Part shown: piece after piece, positions 13,886-16,489 of the stretch
Layout: every line of letters begins with the position of its first letter
Numbering within the stretch: position 1 is the first letter of the stretch
Source of the DNA: Treponema sp.
GTDB taxonomy: Bacteria; Spirochaetota; Spirochaetia; Treponematales; Breznakiellaceae
DNA length: 16,489 nucleotides
Assembly: GCA_009780285.1 (NCBI GenBank)
Contig: WRAL01000005.1
Location: forward strand, 1-16,489
Direction of reading: 5' to 3'
Notes under the pieces: generated by a model
What the model was told of the DNA's origin: nothing
The model's input: the letters and a program-made list of their open reading frames with translations, nothing else
Database searches by the model: none
Position numbers and translations under genes: made by a program

Positions 13886-15979
13886 GTGAAAGAGCTTGCG
13901 CTGGCAATAGAAAAGATTTTCTCCGATGGTGGCCTTCCGGCCGAAGGCAAGCGCGAGCGAATTATGGCCGCGCTTGATTTGCCGGGCAATGAGGCGCTGC
14001 AAAGCCGTTGCGTCGGCGTCGTGGGCATACTGCTCGATCTCGGCATGGACACAGACACTGTTATCGCCGCGCTTATTTTCGAATGCCTTGATGAAGAAAC
14101 GCTCTTGGAGACATTCGCGAATGTTGGCTCCGCTCATGCGCTTGTCAGGAACGTGCAAAAGATCAAGGGCCTTAAAACAGGGGTTAAGACGGCGCACGAG
14201 GCTGAAAATATTCGTAACATGCTTTTTGCGCTAACGGACGATATTCGCGCGACGATTATCGTGCTTGCGCAAAAGCTGTGGGACTTGCGCGCGTTTGAAG
14301 GCGAGGACAATGAGGAGCGCAAGGCGGCCTCGCGCGAATGCCTTAATGTATACGCGCCCTTGGCCGACCGCCTTGGTATTTCCTGGATCAAGGCCGAAAT
14401 GGAAGACCTTTCGCTAAAGTTTCTCAACCGCGAAACGTACCAGCAAATAAAAAGCATAGTTTCGCAAAAGCGCGACGAACGCAGCCTTTTTCTGGAGCTT
14501 GCGCGCGAGGCGATAATCGTTTCGGCGAAAAAGGCCGGCATATCCGTCGAAATAAAAAGCCGCGCGAAACATTTTTATTCTGTTTACATGAAAATGAAAA
14601 AGCGCGGCAAGCCGGCTGACGCGATACACGACCTTTCCGGCATGCGCGTTTTGTGCGACTGCATCGAGGACTGTTACACGATGATAGGGATCGTGCACAA
14701 CTTGTGGGAACCTGTTAGCGGTTCTTTCAAGGATTATATCGCGAAGCCCAAGCCAAACGGCTATCAAAGCCTTCATACCGCCGTCGTGGTTGAGGAAGGC
14801 GCGCAGGGCCAGGAGGAAGCCGGCGAGGAAGGCCGCCTGCTTGAGATACAGATCCGCACTAAGGAAATGCATCAGATGGCGGAATTCGGCGTTGCCAGCC
14901 ATTGGCTTTACAAGCAAGGCCAATTGGCTGACGCGAAGGACGAAGAGGACAAGACGCGGGCCGTCGCGATTGTCAATAAAATGAAAGATTGGAAAGCGAG
15001 CGCGCAAGTAAACGCCGGGGATGAGGCGGAAAGCGCGGACTCGGCCCTGCTTTGGCTGGATGGAATCAAGCAGGAGCTTTTTAGGAAGTGGGTTTACGTG
15101 TTTACGCCGCAGGGAAACGTTCTAAGGCTGCCGGCCGGATCCACGCCCATTGATTTTGCGTATCAAGTGCATTCGGCGGTTGGGGATCATTGCATGGGCG
15201 CAAAGGCCGGGGGCGCGATCATTCCGCTTAGCGCTCCGCTAAAAAACGCGCAAGTGATTGAAATACTGACAAGCCCTTCGGCGCATCCCAATCTTAATTG
15301 GCTTGTGATAGCGAAATCGACAAAGGCGCGCAACAAGATACGATCCTGGCTTGAAAAAAACGACGAGTTTTTTATTGCCGAAAAGAAAAAGGCCGAAGCC
15401 GCCGCCGAGGCCGCTGCGGCCCGCGTTATGGAAAGCGCGCAAACACAGGCGCAAGCGCAAGCCCAAGCCCAAGCCCAAGCCCAAGCCCAAGTAGAGCCGG
15501 CGCCGTATATGCAAAGGGTTATTCAGCCTTTGTCGAACGCCATGCGCGTAAGCGTGGAAGATCAAAAAAATCTGATGATACGTTTTGCGCGCTGCTGCAA
15601 TCCCGTTACCGGAGACGAAATAGTAGGCTATGTTTCTCGCGGAAGGGGCGTGATAATTCACCGAAAAAATTGCCGCAGCATTTTAAGCAATCCTGATTTT
15701 GAATCCAGGCGAATTGACGCCGAATGGGAAAATGCCGATTCAACCTTGCTCCGGCGCTTTAGGGTTGAGGCGAAGCAGACCGCGAACTTTTTTTCCGAGC
15801 TTGAAGGCGCGATACGCAAATGGCAGGGGCATCTTATCGAAGGCCGCCTTGAAGACACCGGCGCGAACAGGCTTATCGGCACCTTCACCATGCAACTAAC
15901 GAAGGCCGACGATCTTAAGGCCGTGATGAAGGGCATTCGCGGCATACCTGGGATTGTTAGCATCCAGCCCATAGATTGA
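13886..15979 (+). CDS. relA: RelA/SpoT-family (p)ppGpp synthetase with degenerate hydrolase domain
   Basis: This 697-residue protein starts at the GTG at 13886; the frame stays open upstream into prmC, but homology begins at about VKELALAIEK. It has an N-terminal HD-like region (about 20-150), a ppGpp synthetase domain (about 220-345, with SFKDYIAKPKPNGYQSLHT and IQIRTKEMHQMAEFGVASHW), a TGS domain (402-462), an Ala-Gln repeat linker (519-535), a Cys-rich zinc-finger-like domain (RCCNPVTGDE at 569-578, His592, Cys596) and a C-terminal ACT domain. The hydrolase site looks lost: the first metal His is replaced around Cys42, the HD pair reads FE (65-66), and the usual LADRLHN reads LAQKLWD (127-133). 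Synthesis of (p)ppGpp on stalled ribosomes is therefore expected, without hydrolysis, as in gamma-proteobacterial RelA. No clear ribosome site is seen before the GTG. Confidence 0.9.
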   Translation: MKELALAIEKIFSDGGLPAEGKRERIMAALDLPGNEALQSRCVGVVGILLDLGMDTDTVIAALIFECLDEETLLETFANVGSAHALVRNVQKIKGLKTGVKTAHEAENIRNMLFALTDDIRATIIVLAQKLWDLRAFEGEDNEERKAASRECLNVYAPLADRLGISWIKAEMEDLSLKFLNRETYQQIKSIVSQKRDERSLFLELAREAIIVSAKKAGISVEIKSRAKHFYSVYMKMKKRGKPADAIHDLSGMRVLCDCIEDCYTMIGIVHNLWEPVSGSFKDYIAKPKPNGYQSLHTAVVVEEGAQGQEEAGEEGRLLEIQIRTKEMHQMAEFGVASHWLYKQGQLADAKDEEDKTRAVAIVNKMKDWKASAQVNAGDEAESADSALLWLDGIKQELFRKWVYVFTPQGNVLRLPAGSTPIDFAYQVHSAVGDHCMGAKAGGAIIPLSAPLKNAQVIEILTSPSAHPNLNWLVIAKSTKARNKIRSWLEKNDEFFIAEKKKAEAAAEAAAARVMESAQTQAQAQAQAQAQAQAQVEPAPYMQRVIQPLSNAMRVSVEDQKNLMIRFARCCNPVTGDEIVGYVSRGRGVIIHRKNCRSILSNPDFESRRIDAEWENADSTLLRRFRVEAKQTANFFSELEGAIRKWQGHLIEGRLEDTGANRLIGTFTMQLTKADDLKAVMKGIRGIPGIVSIQPID
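15449..15490 (+). repeat. Hexamer tandem repeat encoding (Ala-Gln)n inside relA
   Basis: Two GCGCAA units (15449-15460) are followed by five perfect GCCCAA units (15461-15490). They encode alternating Ala-Gln in the linker between the TGS and zinc-finger domains. Copy-number change would keep the reading frame and only lengthen or shorten the linker. The near-perfect units suggest recent expansion. Confidence 0.9.
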
Positions 15980-16080
15980 GGTGCAACGCGGTTTGGATTG
16001 TGTGGCTTGGATCTATGGGGCGAGTATGCGTGGGCTTAAGATTCCAGCTGGCTGTTGGCAGGGGATTTATATTGCTTTAG

Positions 16081-16117
16081 AGCCTCTTGCAAAACTCGGT
16101 TAGTTTTGCAAGAGGCT
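16081..16117. repeat. Perfect 15-bp inverted repeat downstream of relA
   Basis: AGCCTCTTGCAAAAC (16081-16095) and GTTTTGCAAGAGGCT (16103-16117) are exact reverse complements around the 7-nt loop TCGGTTA. There is no T-run on either side, so it is not a classical terminator, though such a stem could stop transcription or protect mRNA. It lies 100 bp after the relA stop, in a gap (15980-16200) that otherwise holds no gene. A dispersed intergenic repeat or miniature mobile element is a good alternative. Confidence 0.75.
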
Positions 16118-16166
16118 ATGCAGTTTCTCGCCCTATGGGCTACGAAACATGCATTTTTTAGCGGCT

Positions 16167-16196
16167 GCACTTGCCAACCTGAAGTTTTGCAAGTGC
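16167..16196. repeat. Second inverted repeat, related to the first
   Basis: GCACTTGC (16167-16174) and GCAAGTGC (16189-16196) form an 8-bp stem, with a further inner AAC/GTT pairing. The right side, GTTTTGCAAGTGCCTCT, resembles GTTTTGCAAGAGGCT of the preceding repeat, so the two probably share an origin. It lies immediately after the stop of the minus-strand gene ending at 16201 and could be its 3' hairpin. Confidence 0.55.
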
Positions 16197-16200
16197 CTCT

Positions 16201-16489
16201 CTATTCAATAATTTTCCAACTGCCGCCTCTATTTGGGCCATCTCGCGCTATTAGGTTATTGTCTTTCATCCGGTTCAACTGATCTTTGACCGTTGCGGGA
16301 GAAACGCCTATTAAATCCGCTATTCCGCGTATGCTGATTTTTGGGTCTTTCTTGATAATATCAAGAATTTTCTGGCTAGTTTTCGGGGGGTATTTTCGAG
16401 GGGTGTTTTCGGGGGGGGTTTTCGGGGGGTGTCTTCGGGGGGTGTTTTCGGAGCGCGTGTCCGGGCGGGGTTTACTTCTCATCTCCGTA
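16201..16489 (-). CDS. C-terminal part of a winged-helix protein (AlbA/RecG-like ATP-binding regulator type), partial
   Basis: The minus-strand reading frame enters from beyond the window and stops at 16201. A Met codon at 16482 exists, but the frame stays open to the edge and the GGAG touches the ATG without spacing, so a longer gene is preferred. The last 55 residues (SQKILDIIKKDPKISIRGIA, then DLIGVSPATVKDQLNRM) form a winged helix-turn-helix, ending in RDGPNRGGSWKII. That ending resembles the C-terminus of proteins annotated as RecG-like or AlbA_2-domain ATP-binding transcriptional regulators, which often carry a Pro-rich repeat before the winged helix, as here (residues after Met about 12-36). 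The ATP-binding part would lie outside the window. The function is unknown; such genes are common in accessory regions and vary between strains. Confidence 0.6.
   Translation of the reverse strand, partial: TEMRSKPRPDTRSENTPRRHPPKTPPENTPRKYPPKTSQKILDIIKKDPKISIRGIADLIGVSPATVKDQLNRMKDNNLIARDGPNRGGSWKIIE
16380..16454 (-). repeat. 13-nt tandem repeat with G-runs inside a coding region
   Basis: On the plus strand a unit close to TTTTCGGGGGGTG recurs with exact 13-nt spacing: the C of TTCG falls at 16384, 16397, 16410, 16423, 16436 and 16449. One degenerate unit follows near 16462. There are about six good copies, and one contains eight G in a row (16411-16418). Because 13 is not a multiple of three, the encoded peptide repeats only every 13 residues (three units), visible as HPPKT then YPPKT 13 residues later. 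No stop occurs within the repeat. Confidence 0.85.

Overview
This window looks like a spirochaete chromosome segment, most likely Treponema or a close relative, with moderately high GC. The evidence is indirect: a CheX-type CheY phosphatase, outer-membrane beta-barrel proteins ending in Phe, a good sigma-28 promoter, and CheA-like kinases. No ribosomal RNA or other marker is present, so the assignment is inference.

Left part (1-5052). On the minus strand lie the start of a cysteine desulfurase (cut by the window edge), a small outer-membrane beta-barrel protein behind a long structured leader, and a complete GH112 galacto-N-biose/lacto-N-biose phosphorylase (gnpA). The plus strand has a two-gene unit of unknown function (a 155-residue coiled-coil protein and a 67-residue four-cysteine protein) behind a sigma-28-like promoter, then a second small outer-membrane protein that looks leaderless. 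A 10-bp perfect inverted repeat brackets the predicted gnpA promoter. The stretch from 5053 to 5469 has no gene but carries several inverted repeats and ends in a strong sigma-70-type promoter.

Central and right part (5418-15979). One long plus-strand gene string starts from that promoter: cheY, cheX, a diacylglycerol/lipid-kinase-like gene, two tandem paralogous membrane kinases (six TM segments, two PAS domains, an HPt domain and a CheA-type ATPase), prfA, prmC and a RelA/SpoT-family gene. Most gaps are 1-34 bp, so it probably behaves as an operon. The first half reads as a self-contained phosphorelay: sensor kinases with a built-in HPt histidine, a single-domain receiver, a receiver phosphatase and a lipid kinase as possible output. 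The first of the two kinases has lost the N-box Asn and a G2-box Gly, which suggests a pseudokinase/kinase pair. The second half is translation termination (RF1 and its methyltransferase) plus a stringent-response enzyme whose hydrolase centre is degenerate.

Right end (15980-16489). A short intergenic region carries a perfect 15-bp inverted repeat and a second related hairpin. Beyond it is the C-terminal end of a minus-strand winged-helix protein, probably an AlbA/RecG-like ATP-binding regulator. It contains a 13-nt tandem repeat with G-runs, whose period is not a multiple of three.

The strongest candidates for something new are the cheY-cheX-lipid kinase-twin kinase module and the 13-nt repeat as a possible frame switch. 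All functional statements rest on motif reading by eye; no database search was run.
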